A stretch of DNA of 64,000 nt from Thioalkalivibrio sp. XN279 (GCF_011089885.1 NZ_JAANBD010000027.1:124001-188000), one strand, 5' to 3'. Shown: positions 45,381-55,239, numbered from the stretch's first letter. Notes: generated from the letters alone by a model not told the origin. Program-made: numbers and translations.

Positions 45381-45386
45381 TATACT
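45381..45386 (+). promoter_or_regulatory. Putative -10 box TATACT for nadC
   Basis: TATACT ends 26 bases before the nadC ATG, with GAGGA Shine-Dalgarno in between. No strong -35 is seen in the GC-rich sequence upstream. It lacks the TACTC-n5-GAGTA palindrome found before nadA. Confidence 0.4.
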
Positions 45387-45412
45387 CGCGCTGCCGCCAG
45401 AGAGGAACGCCA

Positions 45413-46270
45413 ATGTCTCCCGCCACGCCTCCCCCGGACCTGACTGATGTCGTCCGCCGCGCCGTCGCCGAGGACCTCGGCCCCGGCGACGTCACCGCCG
45501 ACCTTGTGCCGCCGGAAACGGTCGCGGACGCCACCGTGCTCACCCGTGAAGACGCCGTGCTCTGCGGCAGGGCGTGGTTCGAGGAGGTGTTCGCCCAGCT
45601 CGACCCGGCGGTTTCCATCCACTGGCAGGCTGCCGACGGCGACTTCGTGGTCGCCGGGACCGAGCTGTGCCGCCTCTCCGGCCCGGCGCGGCCGCTGCTC
45701 AGCGGCGAACGCACGGCGCTGAACTTCCTGCAGACGCTGTCGGGCACCGCCACGCTGGCGCGGCGTTACGCCGAGGCCGTGGCCGGTACCGGCTGCCGCG
45801 TGCTGGATACCCGCAAGACCCTGCCCGGCCTGCGCTCGGCGCAGAAATACGCCGTGACCTGCGGCGGCGCGAGCAACCACCGCCACGGTCTCTACGACGC
45901 CGTGCTCATCAAGGAAAACCACATCATCGCCGCCGGCGGGTTGCTCGAGGCCCTGCGGGCCGCGCGCGCCGCCCATCCCGGGCTGACGGTGGAGATCGAG
46001 GTGGAGTCCCTGGCCGAGCTGGAACAGGCGCTCGCCGGCGCCCCGGACATCGTGCTGCTGGACAACTTCGACCTGGAATCCCTGCGCGCAGCCGTGGCCT
46101 GCGTACGCGGGCGCCCGGATTGCGCAGTCCGCCTCGAGGCCTCCGGCAACGTGTCGCTGGACACCGTGGGCGCCATCGCCGCCACCGGGGTCGATTTTGT
46201 CTCCGCCGGGGAGTTGACGAAAAACGTGCGCGCAACCGACCTTTCCATGCGCTTCAAGCTGCGCCGCTGA
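45413..46270 (+). CDS. nadC: Nicotinate-nucleotide diphosphorylase (quinolinate phosphoribosyltransferase)
   Basis: Third step of de novo NAD synthesis: quinolinate plus PRPP to nicotinate mononucleotide. 285 residues from ATG 45413, with GAGGA well placed. Seen: EDLGPGDVTADLVP, GERTALNFLQTLSGTAT, the substrate-binding DTRKTLPGLRSAQKYAV and HRHGLYDAVLIKENHI, and VEIEVESLAELEQAL. It is far from nadAB in this window and has its own promoter. Confidence 0.97.
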   Translation: MSPATPPPDLTDVVRRAVAEDLGPGDVTADLVPPETVADATVLTREDAVLCGRAWFEEVFAQLDPAVSIHWQAADGDFVVAGTELCRLSGPARPLLSGERTALNFLQTLSGTATLARRYAEAVAGTGCRVLDTRKTLPGLRSAQKYAVTCGGASNHRHGLYDAVLIKENHIIAAGGLLEALRAARAAHPGLTVEIEVESLAELEQALAGAPDIVLLDNFDLESLRAAVACVRGRPDCAVRLEASGNVSLDTVGAIAATGVDFVSAGELTKNVRATDLSMRFKLRR

Positions 46271-46549
46271 CGCTGGGGCCTGCAGTCCTGTTGCAGCGCA
46301 CAAAACACGCCCGCCCGATGCGCGCCGGCCGGAAGCGTGGAGTCGCCCGGCACAAAGGCCCCCCGCGCCTCACCGCCCGTGGCCGCCGCCCTCTTTTGCG
46401 GCGCAAAAACAGAATCCCAACGACTGTTTGAAACGAAGGCCTGGTTGCTTGCAGGGCCGTATTTGCGTGGGTTATAAGCGGATGATGCGGCGCGGCATAT
46501 GCGGCGCGACTTTGCGCTGCGCGCAACCTCGAACAGGGCGGAGGACACC
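46271..46549. other. Intergenic region before fadE with a likely promoter
   Basis: 279 bases. It contains the promoter called below, a short palindrome GTTTGAAAC (46426-46434) 14 bases before the -35, and a direct repeat ATGCGGCGCG at 46485-46494 and 46499-46508 (14-base period). The first ~120 bases show only weak GC hairpins near the nadC end. Confidence 0.5.
46449..46478 (+). promoter_or_regulatory. Putative fadE promoter
   Basis: TTGCAG (46449-46454), an 18-base spacer, then TATAAG (46473-46478), which would start transcription near 46485, about 65 bases before the ATG. The -35 is poor (3 of 6); the -10 is good (5 of 6). Confidence 0.4.
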
Positions 46550-48967
46550 ATGACAGTACTCACCACCATTCTGCTCACCCTCGTCGTCATCGGCGTGCTC
46601 GCCTACCGGCGCAGCAGCCTGCCGGTCTGGACCGGCGCGCTCGCCGTCCTGCTGCTGGCCGTGCAGCTGGCGGGCGGCGGACTGTCCCCGCTGCCGTGGG
46701 TCTTGTTCGCGCTGGTCGCCGGACTGCTGAACCTGAAACCGCTGCGCCGCACCGTGCTCAGCCGGCCGCTGCTGAAGTGGTTCAAGTCCGTGCTGCCGCC
46801 GATGTCGCAGACGGAGAAAGACGCCATCGACGCCGGCACCGTGTGGTGGGACGCCGAGCTCTTCACCGGCAACCCGAACTGGAACGCCCTGCTGCGCACG
46901 CCGCGCGCGGAGCTGAGCGAAGAGGAACAGGCCTTCCTCGACGGCCCCGTCGAAGAACTTTGCCGCATGCTGGACGACTGGAAGATCAACCGCGAACTGG
47001 ACGACCTGCCGCCCGAGGTGTGGGAGTTCCTCGGCAAGCATCGCTTCTTCGCCATGATCATTCCGAAAGAATTCGGCGGGCTCGATTTCTCCGCGCGCGC
47101 CCAGTCGGAGATCGTGATGAAGATCGCCAGCCGCAGCGTGGCCGCGGCCGTCACGGTGATGGTGCCGAACTCGCTCGGCCCGGGCGAGCTGCTCATGCAT
47201 TACGGCACGCCCGAGCAGAAGCAGCACTTCCTGCCGCGCCTCGCCAAGGGCCTGGAGATTCCCGCCTTCGCGCTCACCGGGCCGTGGGCCGGCTCCGACG
47301 CGGGCTCGATGCCGGACGACGGCATCGTGTGCAAGGGCGAGTACAAGGGCAAGGAAGTCCTGGGCTTCCGCGTCAACTGGTCCAAGCGCTACATCACGCT
47401 CGGCCCCATCGCCACCATTCTCGGCCTGGCCTTCAAGGCGCGCGACCCGGACGGCCTGCTGGGCGGCAAGAAGGAGCTGGGCATCACCTGCGCCCTCATC
47501 CCGACCGACACGCCGGGCGTGGAGATCGGACGGCGCCACAACCCGGCCGGCGCATTCCAGAACGGACCCAACTACGGCACCGACGTGTTCGTGCCCATGG
47601 AGTGGGTCATCGGCGGCCAGGCCCAGGTCGGCAACGGCTGGAAGATGCTCATGGACTGCCTGTCCGTGGGCCGCGCCATTTCCCTCCCGGCGCTCGGCAC
47701 CGCGGGCAGCAAGATGGCTGCACGCATGACCGGCGCCTATGCGCGCGTGCGGCGCCAGTTCAAGATTCCCATCGGCCGCTTCGAAGGCATCGAAGAGCCG
47801 TTGGCGCGCATCGCCGGCGTCACCTACCGCATGGACGCCGCGCGCATCCTGACCGCCACTGCCCTCGCGCTCGGCGGCAAGCCTTCCGTGCTGTCGGCCA
47901 TCCTCAAGTACAACAATACCGAGGGCATGCGCCAGGCCATCAACGACGCCATGGACGTGCACGCCGGCCGCGCGGTCTGCCTGGGCCCGAAGAACTACCT
48001 CGCCCAGACCTACCAGACCGTGCCGGTGGCGATCACGGTGGAAGGCGCCAACATTCTCACGCGCAGCATGATCATCTTCGGCCAGGGCGCCATCCGCTGC
48101 CATCCCTACGTGCTGAAGGAGATGCTCGCCGCAGCAGACACGGACGAGAGCGCCGGGCTGAAGGCCTTCGACGAGGCGTTCTTCGGCCACGCCGGTTTCA
48201 CCATCAGCAACCTGGTGCGCTCCTTCGTGCTCGCGCTCACGGGCGCGCGCTTCGTCAAGGCGCCGGACCTCGGTCCCACCGCGGTCTACGCCCGCAAGCT
48301 CACGCGCATGAGCGCCTCGTTCGCGCTGCTGGCGGACGTCGCCATGCTCACCCTGGGCGGCGACCTGAAGCGCCGCGAGAAGCTGTCCGGCCGCTTCGCC
48401 GACATCCTCAGCCACCTCTACATGGCCTCGGCCGTGCTCAAGCGCTTCGAGGACGACGGCCGCCCGGCCGCCGACCTGCCCATCGTGCGCTGGGCGCTGG
48501 ACGACTCCCTCGCCATCATCGAGGAGCGTCTCGACGGGATCTTGCGCAACTTCCCGGTGCCGGGCGTCGGGGGCTTCCTGCGGCCCTTCGTCCTGCCGCT
48601 GGGCCGCCGTTGCCGCCCGGCCTCCGACCACCTCGGCCACGAGGTGGCGAAGCTGATGCTCAGCCCCTCCGAGACGCGCGACCGCCTCACCGCCGGCATG
48701 TACTTCGAGCGCAGCGAGGACGATCCGCTGGGCCTGATGGAACTGGCGCTGGAAAAGGTCATCGCCTTCGAGCCCATCGAGCGCAAGCTCGGCACGGTGG
48801 TCAACACCAGCAACATGGAGAAGGTGCTGGCGAAGGGGCTGGCCGACGGCGTGATCAACGAACTCGAGGCCGAAACGGTACGCGAGGCCATGGCCATCAC
48901 CACCGAGGCCATCGCCGTGGACGACTTCCCGGGCCGTTCGCGCAAGGCCGGGCAGCAGGCGGCCTGA
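46550..48967 (+). CDS. fadE: Acyl-CoA dehydrogenase, FadE type
   Basis: First oxidation step of fatty-acid beta-oxidation. 805 residues from ATG 46550 with GGAGG seven bases upstream; E. coli FadE has 814. Two N-terminal membrane helices (about 2-60) anchor it, unlike ordinary soluble acyl-CoA dehydrogenases. The FAD/substrate part includes MIIPKEFGGLDFSARA, ALTGPWAGSDAGSMPD, and ISLPALGTAGSK; the C-terminal extension (about 500-805) is the FadE-specific domain. Confidence 0.96.
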   Translation: MTVLTTILLTLVVIGVLAYRRSSLPVWTGALAVLLLAVQLAGGGLSPLPWVLFALVAGLLNLKPLRRTVLSRPLLKWFKSVLPPMSQTEKDAIDAGTVWWDAELFTGNPNWNALLRTPRAELSEEEQAFLDGPVEELCRMLDDWKINRELDDLPPEVWEFLGKHRFFAMIIPKEFGGLDFSARAQSEIVMKIASRSVAAAVTVMVPNSLGPGELLMHYGTPEQKQHFLPRLAKGLEIPAFALTGPWAGSDAGSMPDDGIVCKGEYKGKEVLGFRVNWSKRYITLGPIATILGLAFKARDPDGLLGGKKELGITCALIPTDTPGVEIGRRHNPAGAFQNGPNYGTDVFVPMEWVIGGQAQVGNGWKMLMDCLSVGRAISLPALGTAGSKMAARMTGAYARVRRQFKIPIGRFEGIEEPLARIAGVTYRMDAARILTATALALGGKPSVLSAILKYNNTEGMRQAINDAMDVHAGRAVCLGPKNYLAQTYQTVPVAITVEGANILTRSMIIFGQGAIRCHPYVLKEMLAAADTDESAGLKAFDEAFFGHAGFTISNLVRSFVLALTGARFVKAPDLGPTAVYARKLTRMSASFALLADVAMLTLGGDLKRREKLSGRFADILSHLYMASAVLKRFEDDGRPAADLPIVRWALDDSLAIIEERLDGILRNFPVPGVGGFLRPFVLPLGRRCRPASDHLGHEVAKLMLSPSETRDRLTAGMYFERSEDDPLGLMELALEKVIAFEPIERKLGTVVNTSNMEKVLAKGLADGVINELEAETVREAMAITTEAIAVDDFPGRSRKAGQQAA

Positions 48968-48992
48968 CGGCCGCCGCCACGGGCAAGCCGGT

Positions 48993-49559
48993 CTAGCCGA
49001 CCGGCATGCCCACCAGCCAGACGTGGCCGCCGCGGATGAGGATCATCCAGGCGGCCACGCCGACCAGCACGGCCACGAGGTCGAACACCGGCCCGTTGGG
49101 GCCGGCTGACGGCTTCCAGGGCCGCCGCCAGGCCGCGATCGTCACCACCACCGCCCAGGCGAGGATGCTGCCGAACAGCACCAGGTCAGCGACGCGCCCG
49201 TTCGACATCAGGTGCACGACCGCCCAGGTGATAGTCGCCAGCAGCATGGGATGCCGCAGGCCGTCCCGGATCTTTCCCGGCAGGTAGGCCGAGACGAAGA
49301 TCACCAGCACCGGCGCCATGGCCAGCGTCGCCACCATGCGGGTCCAGGGCGGCGAGTTCCACAGCACGGGGCTGTTCCAGCGTGCGGCGTCGTAGCCGAT
49401 CACCATGAGCACGAAACCGGCCAGCGCGGGTATCGAGTAGAGCGCCTTCCAACCCCATGGCCCGAGCCGGGTGATCATGGTCTCGCGCATTCCGGGCGCG
49501 ACGAGCCGGAACATGTGGCCGCCGAGGAACAACAACAGGCCGACGACGAGCAGCGTCAT
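48993..49559 (-). CDS. NnrU-family membrane protein
   Basis: 188 residues with about six membrane helices. Seen: FLGGHMFRLVAPGMRETMI, LGPWGWKALYSIPALAGFVLM and RHPMLLATITWAVVHLMSNG, the NnrU pattern. NnrU was named from denitrification loci, but most members occur outside them, and no denitrification gene is nearby. The fold is related to membrane isoprenylcysteine methyltransferases. Converges with fadE. Confidence 0.88.
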   Translation of the reverse strand: MTLLVVGLLLFLGGHMFRLVAPGMRETMITRLGPWGWKALYSIPALAGFVLMVIGYDAARWNSPVLWNSPPWTRMVATLAMAPVLVIFVSAYLPGKIRDGLRHPMLLATITWAVVHLMSNGRVADLVLFGSILAWAVVVTIAAWRRPWKPSAGPNGPVFDLVAVLVGVAAWMILIRGGHVWLVGMPVG

Positions 49560-49609
49560 GATGACGACTCCGCTGGAAAAGATGGCGCGAGTCTAGCAGC
49601 GTGGACGCG

Positions 49610-52303
49610 CTAGCGGGCGTTGCGCACGGCGAACTCCGGATCCATGATGCGGCGCGGCTCGCCCACGCCGTAGCCCTGCGCATAGTCCACGCCCATGCCG
49701 CGCAGCATGGTGATGAGTTCCTTGTTCTCGACGAACTCGGCGATGGTCTTCTTGCCGGTGAGGTGACCGATCTCGTTGATGGAACGCACCATCTCGCGAT
49801 CGATCGGGTCGTGCAGGATCTCTTTCACGAAGCTGCCGTCGATCTTGAGGAAATCGACCGGGAAATGCTTCAGGTAGCCGAAGGAAGACAAGCCGGTGCC
49901 GAAGTCGTCGAGTGCGAACTTGCAGCCCAGCTCCTTGAGCGAGTTGATGACGCGATTGGCCTGCGAATAGCTGGCGATGGCCGCCGTCTCGGTGATCTCG
50001 AAGCAGATCTTGGTGGCGTCGAGGCCGCTGTGCTCGAACTGCTCGATGACGAACGGCAGGAACTTGTCGTCGCACAGGCTCTGGCCGGACAGGTTGATGG
50101 AGCACATCGCGAGGCGCTCGCGCTCGTCGGCCTCGGAGACCAGCCAGCGCAGGGCGTTGCTGATGACCCAGCGGTCGATGTTCGGGGTGAGGCCGTAGCG
50201 CTCGGCGGCGTTGATGAACACGTCCGGCGCAATGATCTGGCCCTGCTCGTCACGCATGCGCAGCAGCAGCTCGTAATGCGCGCCCTGGTCGTCGTTCTGC
50301 AGCGGCATGATGGGCTGGCGGAACAGCTCGAAGCGCGACTCTTCCAGCGCGTTGTTGATGCGCGCCGCCCACTGCATCTCGCGCCGCCGGCGCATCAGGT
50401 CGATGTCGTTTTCCTGCCAGGTCTGCACGCGGTTGCGCCCGGCTTCCTTGGCGGCGGCGCAGGCGCTGTCCGCAGCGGTCAGCAGCTCGGCGACGCTGGC
50501 CGTCTCCGGCGCAATCGGCACTACGCCGATGCTGGCGCCGAGGCGGAAGCTGCGGTCTTCCCAGACGAAGCGGAACTCCTGCACCGCCTTCAGCAAGGCC
50601 TCGGCGGTCTCGATGGCCTCCTCCAGCGTGCAGTTCTCCAGCAGGATGCCGAACTCGTCGCCGCCGAGGCGGGCCAGCGTGTCGCGCCAGCGGATCTTGG
50701 ACTTCAACAGCGCGCCGAGCTGGCCGAGCAGGGCGTCGCCCGCCATGTGGCCGCAGGAGTCGTTGATGATCTTGAACTGGTCGAGGTCCATGTAGCACAG
50801 CGCGTACTGGGCTTCGCGCGCCCGGCCCATCTTCAGCGCCCGCTCCAGCCGCGCCTCGAACTCGCGGCGGTTCACCAGGCCCGTGAGCATGTCGTGGCTG
50901 GCGTGGTACGAGAGACGCCGATTCAGCTCGCGCGCCTCGCTGACGTCGTGGAACACCAGCACGCCGCCGATCACCTGGCTGACATCGTTGCGGATCGGCG
51001 CGGCGGAACTCTCGACGTAGAGCTCGTTGCCGTCGCGCCGGATGAGCAGCATCGGGCGCATGGACTTGTACAGCCGGTCGCGGCGGATGGCGACGGAGAG
51101 CGGGTTCTCCATCGGCTCGCAGGTCTCCTCGTGGAAACTGCGGAAGATCTCGTCCACCGCGCGGCCGGCGGCGTCGTCCAGGGTCCAGCCTGTGAGCTCT
51201 TGCGCCACCGGGTTGAGATACTCGATGCGGCAGTCGGAGTCGGTGGTGATCACGCCGTCGCCGATGGACTGCAGCGTGATCTGGGCGTTCTGTTTCTCGC
51301 GGAACAGCGCTTCCTCGTAGAGCTTCTGGTCGGTGATGTCGAGCTCCACGCCCACCAGGCGCAGCATGCGGCCCTCCTCGTCCACCATCGCCTTGGCCCG
51401 GCTCATCACCCAGCGCCAGTCGCCGGAACGATGCCGCATGCGGTGCACGCTCTCGAACAGTTCCGACTTGCCCTCGAGGTGGTCGCGGATCTTGCCCTGC
51501 ACCCGCACCATGTCCTCGGGATGCACCAGCTGGCGCCAGTCGGGCATGTCTTCGTCGGGCTCGTCCTCGCCGTAGCCCATCATCACTTTCCAGCGCGGCG
51601 AGAAGCGGATGGTGTTGCTCTCGACGTCGAAATCCCACACGCCGTCGTTGGCCGCGTGGCGCGTCAGCTCCTCGCGTTCCTGGATGTCGTCCAGCTCCCG
51701 TCCGAGCTTGAGCCGGGTCAGGGCTGCGGACAGGCTGGCGCCCAGCAGCTTCAGCAGCAGGTAGACGTCGACGTGCCATTTCTCGACGGGGCGCGCCGAC
51801 AGTACCCCCAGCACGCCGCCGAGGCGTCCCTGGATGTCCAGGCCGGCAAACAGCGCCGCGCCGGCCGCCACCTGGCGCATCAGCGCCGCCTCGCCCTCGA
51901 GCTTGGGTGACAGCCGTCCGGCGTCGCGAATCTCCACTAGGCGCATATGACCGAGCTTGCCGCGCAGCCACTCGACGTCGGCCAGCTGCGCGCCGGAGAG
52001 GCGTTCGGGGCAGCAGCCGGACATGACGGTGGAAGCATGGCTGACCTGTTCGAAGGCAGTGCCGTCCTCGGTCAACAGGGCGAAGCAGACGGAGTCCGCC
52101 CCGATGGCGTCGCGGATGACCTCGAGCGACTCGCTCAGGGTCTGTTCCGCGGACTCAGGCTCGATGTTGAGGAGGTCGACCGCCACCTTGGTGATGGCGG
52201 GATTCAAGCCGACTCGGGATGGCGTGGCCCGGTTCCTGCGAAGGGTGCCGCCCAGATCAGCGCTGATCCGGGACACCGACTCGGGCGATGGGGCTTCGCT
52301 CAT
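49610..52303 (-). CDS. GAF-PAS-PAS-GGDEF-EAL cyclic-di-GMP protein
   Basis: 897 residues, soluble. Domains in order: GAF (about 35-200), PAS (about 215-335, with a WRQLVHPEDM PAC segment), PAS (about 345-460), GGDEF (about 465-625) with intact GGDEF in RLGGDEFGILL near 545, and EAL (about 640-890). In the EAL domain the motif reads YELLLRM, keeping the catalytic Glu and Arg; DDFGTGLSSFGYLKHF and KIDGSFV are intact. Both synthesis and breakdown of c-di-GMP are therefore possible. Sensory input is through GAF/PAS; the ligand is unknown. Confidence 0.93.
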   Translation of the reverse strand: MSEAPSPESVSRISADLGGTLRRNRATPSRVGLNPAITKVAVDLLNIEPESAEQTLSESLEVIRDAIGADSVCFALLTEDGTAFEQVSHASTVMSGCCPERLSGAQLADVEWLRGKLGHMRLVEIRDAGRLSPKLEGEAALMRQVAAGAALFAGLDIQGRLGGVLGVLSARPVEKWHVDVYLLLKLLGASLSAALTRLKLGRELDDIQEREELTRHAANDGVWDFDVESNTIRFSPRWKVMMGYGEDEPDEDMPDWRQLVHPEDMVRVQGKIRDHLEGKSELFESVHRMRHRSGDWRWVMSRAKAMVDEEGRMLRLVGVELDITDQKLYEEALFREKQNAQITLQSIGDGVITTDSDCRIEYLNPVAQELTGWTLDDAAGRAVDEIFRSFHEETCEPMENPLSVAIRRDRLYKSMRPMLLIRRDGNELYVESSAAPIRNDVSQVIGGVLVFHDVSEARELNRRLSYHASHDMLTGLVNRREFEARLERALKMGRAREAQYALCYMDLDQFKIINDSCGHMAGDALLGQLGALLKSKIRWRDTLARLGGDEFGILLENCTLEEAIETAEALLKAVQEFRFVWEDRSFRLGASIGVVPIAPETASVAELLTAADSACAAAKEAGRNRVQTWQENDIDLMRRRREMQWAARINNALEESRFELFRQPIMPLQNDDQGAHYELLLRMRDEQGQIIAPDVFINAAERYGLTPNIDRWVISNALRWLVSEADERERLAMCSINLSGQSLCDDKFLPFVIEQFEHSGLDATKICFEITETAAIASYSQANRVINSLKELGCKFALDDFGTGLSSFGYLKHFPVDFLKIDGSFVKEILHDPIDREMVRSINEIGHLTGKKTIAEFVENKELITMLRGMGVDYAQGYGVGEPRRIMDPEFAVRNAR

Positions 52304-52583
52304 GCAGGATCCAAATAAAAGGCCTTAATAACTATCGCTAAGTCTTTGTTCCGTCCGATTTCTTTACTACGCGGCATTCTGGACAGTACAGGTAGAAAAT
52401 ACAAGACGCGCGCCCCCTGCGGCAGGAACGACGTCACAGTTGCGCTACCGTTTTGCATTACCTGGTGCAGCGGGCGTCGCGGTGGAAATAGCACTGCGCC
52501 GGAACTACGCTCAAGTCAGGAGCGGCCTGGTTGGACATCCCCCGCCTGGCCGCAGCGTGATGACATCTGAGGGAGAGAGCAAG
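52304..52583. other. Divergent intergenic region, no gene seen
   Basis: 280 bases between the c-di-GMP protein and the host-attachment protein. The first ~100 bases are AT-richer and hold the minus-strand promoter region. The frame of the next gene is open from 52440, but no Shine-Dalgarno or family match supports a longer protein. No RNA gene is seen. Confidence 0.5.
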
Positions 52584-53021
52584 ATGAGCGATGTCTGGGT
52601 AGTCGTGGCATCCAGCACCCGGTGCAGGATCTTCACTCAGCACAAGCACAGCGCGCCGCTCGAGGAGCTCGAGGACCTCGTACATCCGGAGGGACGGCTG
52701 CATGACCGGGACCTCGCCACGGACCGGCCCGGGCGCAGTTTCGACAGCTTCGGCTCCGGCCGGCACGGCATGGGCCAGCCGGTCAGCCCCACCGAACAGG
52801 AGAACATCCGTTTCGCCAAGACGGTCGCCTCGCGGCTCGATGCGGCCCGCAAGGAGGATGCTTTCGACCGGCTGGTGCTGGTCGCCGACCCGCGTTTCCT
52901 CGGACACCTGCGCCAGGGACTGACGCCGGCCACCCGCGGTCGCCTGACGACGGAATTGCAAAAGAACCTCACGGACGCCGACCCGGCGACGATCCGGGAA
53001 GCGCTGCCGTACCGGATCTGA
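52584..53021 (+). CDS. Host attachment protein family (BaeRF/HAP-like)
   Basis: 145 residues from ATG 52584, preceded by GGGAGAGA; earlier in-frame starts lack support. Family pattern: WVVVASSTRCRIFTQHK, LEELEDLVHPEGRLHDRDL, DRPGRSFDS, then FAKTVASRLDAAR and RLVLVADPRFLGHLRQGL. The family is named from plant-attachment proteins but resembles the archaeal/bacterial release-factor-like (baeRF) fold; the true role is unknown. Monocistronic, with a convergent small gene after it. Confidence 0.88.
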   Translation: MSDVWVVVASSTRCRIFTQHKHSAPLEELEDLVHPEGRLHDRDLATDRPGRSFDSFGSGRHGMGQPVSPTEQENIRFAKTVASRLDAARKEDAFDRLVLVADPRFLGHLRQGLTPATRGRLTTELQKNLTDADPATIREALPYRI

Positions 53022-53035
53022 GGGCCGGGCGGCGC

Positions 53036-53251
53036 TCAGTGCAGTTCGCAGTCGGGGGGCGCGCTCTGCTCCTCGCCACCCAGCGCCAGGTTGACCGCTT
53101 CGCCGACGCAGTGCGGGCAGACCGTGAGGTACACGCCCTGGTCATCGACATTCACCTCGAAGCTGACCGAGTGGTCGCCGATGAAGACATCGAGCTGGCC
53201 TTCCTCCTGCAACTCGCGGATCGCCTCGGCGACCTCTTTCCAGCGTGTCAT
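53036..53251 (-). CDS. Small CxxC protein, unknown function
   Basis: 71 residues from ATG 53251, with GGAG at eight-base spacing (a GTG one codon earlier is also possible). The N-terminal helix (TRWKEVAEAIRELQEEGQL) is followed by strands and one CPHC pair (YLTVCPHCVGEAVNL) that could bind zinc or form a disulfide. I do not recognise the family. It converges with the host-attachment gene (14 bases). Confidence 0.6.
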   Translation of the reverse strand: MTRWKEVAEAIRELQEEGQLDVFIGDHSVSFEVNVDDQGVYLTVCPHCVGEAVNLALGGEEQSAPPDCELH

Positions 53252-53381
53252 CACTCTATCTCCCCTGGCTCACAGCCGCGTGCGCACAATTGTACGGCCC
53301 GCGCCGCCGCTTGGCGCGCCGCCGCCGCAAATAAATACGGGCGCCGCCCCGCCGGGACGGCGCCCGCAAGCCCGCAGGCGC

Positions 53382-53885
53382 TTACTTGATTTCGAGTACC
53401 TTGACGTCGAAGTGCAGTTTCTGGCCCGCCAGGGGATGGTTCAGGTCGAGCACGGCGGTTTCCTCGCGCACTTCCTTGACCTGCGCATGGATCGGCTGGC
53501 CCTGCTGGTTCTGGCCCACCAGCCGGGAGCCCGGCTCGCGGGCATCCTCGGGGATCATTTCCAGCGGCACTTCCTGGAAGCCTTCCTCGCGCACCGGGCC
53601 GTAACCTTCCTCGGCACTGAGGGTGACCTCGCGCGTCTCGTCGGCCTTCATGCCGGCGAGCTGCGCCTCCAGGGCGGGCAGGATCTGCTGCTCGCCTTGG
53701 ACGTAAGTCAGGGGCTCGCCCCCGACGTTGGTGTCCGCAGTGGAGCCGTCATCCAGCTTGAGGGTGTATTCGATGCTTACGGTGCTCCCGTCCTTGATCA
53801 CGGGCACTTCCTCCTGCGCCTCAAGCGACGCTCCAATGAAAAGAAAACTCAAAGCCGCGACAGCGGCTGCGTGCATGTTGCGCAA
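53382..53885 (-). CDS. Exported FKBP-type peptidyl-prolyl isomerase (SlyD-like)
   Basis: 167 residues if it starts at TTG 53885, which has a perfect GGAGG six bases upstream; ATG 53876 is 15 bases from that GGAGG and another TTG exists at 53915. Signal peptide (MHAAAVAALSFLFIGASLEA-QEE). The mature part has the SlyD/FKBP core: VSIEYTLKLDDGSTADT, GMKADETREVTLSAEEGYG and the insert-in-flap segment followed by NHPLAGQKLHFDVKVLEI. It acts on proline peptide bonds of exported proteins (family knowledge). No metal-binding His-rich tail as in E. coli SlyD. Confidence 0.88.
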   Translation of the reverse strand: MRNMHAAAVAALSFLFIGASLEAQEEVPVIKDGSTVSIEYTLKLDDGSTADTNVGGEPLTYVQGEQQILPALEAQLAGMKADETREVTLSAEEGYGPVREEGFQEVPLEMIPEDAREPGSRLVGQNQQGQPIHAQVKEVREETAVLDLNHPLAGQKLHFDVKVLEIK

Positions 53886-53949
53886 AGCGTGCCTCCGGTA
53901 GTTTGTGCAATGCAAGCGACCACCCTAACACAGGGACGGGACTCCATGC

Positions 53950-55239
53950 TCAGGGCCGGGTCTGCCCGCTTCCCAGGACCTGGTACTTGTAGCTGGTGAG
54001 CTGCTCCACGCCGACCGGGCCGCGGGCATGTATCCGCCCGGTGGAAATGCCGATCTCGGCCCCCATGCCGAACTCGCCGCCATCCGCGAACTGGGTCGAA
54101 GCGTTGTGCAGCACGATGGCGCTGTCGACCTCGTCGAGGAAGCGCCTTGCGACGGCCTCGTCCGCCGTGACGATGGACTCGGTGTGCCCCGAGCCGAAGC
54201 GCGCAATGTGGGTGATGGCTGCAGCCGCGCCGTCGACGACGCGCACCGCGATGATGGCGTCGAGGAATTCCCTGCCCCAGTCCGTGGCGACGGCCTCGCG
54301 CACGCGCCGGTCGACGGCACAGGCGGCCGCGTCGCCGCGCACCTCGCACCCGGCGTCCAGCAGCGCGCGTACCAGCGGCTGCAGGTGGCTGTCGGCACAG
54401 GCGCGATCGACCAGCAGCGTCTCGGCCGCACCGCAGATCCCGGTGCGGCGCATCTTGGAGTTGAGCACCACCTCACGCGCCATCGCGAGGTCCGCGGCGC
54501 CGTCCACGTAGACGTGGCAGATGCCCTCGAGGTGGCCGATGACCGGCACGCGGGCGTCGCGCTGCACGCGCTCGATCAGGCTGCGGCCGCCACGCGGCAC
54601 GACCACGTCGACGCAGCCGCCGAGGCCGCCGAGCAGTTCGCCGACCGCGGCCCGGTCGCGCGTCGGCACCATCTGCACGGCCTCTGCGGGCAACCCCGCC
54701 ATGCGCAGCGCCTCGGCCAGGCAGGCGTGAATCTGCATGCTGGTAGCGAAGCTCTCCGAACCTCCGCGCAGGATCACGGCGTTGCCCGACTTCAGGCACA
54801 GGGCGCCGGCGTCTGCGGTCACGTTGGGACGGCTCTCGTAGATGATGCCGATCACGCCGAGCGGCACGCTCACGCGCCGGATCAGCAGCCCGTTCGGGCG
54901 CGACCACTCGGCGAGCACGCGGCCGAGCGGGTCGGGCAGCGCACGGATGGCCTCAATGCCTGTCGCCATGGCCTCGATCCGGCCCTGGTCGAGCCGCAGC
55001 CGGTCCAGCATGGCCGCGGACAGGCCCCTCTCCTCTGCCGCGGCGACGTCGTCCGCATTCGCCTGGAGGATCAGGCCGGCGCGCTCCCGCAGCAGGGCTG
55101 CCGCCGCCTCCAGCGCCGTATCGCGCGCCGCGGGCGTGGCCCGGGCCAGCGCAGCCGCCGCCTTGCGAGCCTGGTGGCCCAGCTCTGCCATGAGGCGCTG
55201 CACGGCCTCGGGTCCTTCCTGCCCCATCAAGTCAACCAT
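53950..55239 (-). CDS. proA: Glutamate-5-semialdehyde dehydrogenase (gamma-glutamyl phosphate reductase)
   Basis: Second step of proline synthesis. 429 residues. Seen: [48 protein letters not shown] and [16 protein letters not shown] with the catalytic cysteine. The C-terminal [21 protein letters not shown] is intact. It overlaps the end of proB by eight bases. Confidence 0.97.
   Translation of the reverse strand: MVDLMGQEGPEAVQRLMAELGHQARKAAAALARATPAARDTALEAAAALLRERAGLILQANADDVAAAEERGLSAAMLDRLRLDQGRIEAMATGIEAIRALPDPLGRVLAEWSRPNGLLIRRVSVPLGVIGIIYESRPNVTADAGALCLKSGNAVILRGGSESFATSMQIHACLAEALRMAGLPAEAVQMVPTRDRAAVGELLGGLGGCVDVVVPRGGRSLIERVQRDARVPVIGHLEGICHVYVDGAADLAMAREVVLNSKMRRTGICGAAETLLVDRACADSHLQPLVRALLDAGCEVRGDAAACAVDRRVREAVATDWGREFLDAIIAVRVVDGAAAAITHIARFGSGHTESIVTADEAVARRFLDEVDSAIVLHNASTQFADGGEFGMGAEIGISTGRIHARGPVGVEQLTSYKYQVLGSGQTRP

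Noticed and set aside
52304-52583. sigma-28 or sigma-54 promoter for the host-attachment gene
   Set aside because: Partial matches (CTAA / CCGAT and TCAC / TTGC) have wrong spacing.
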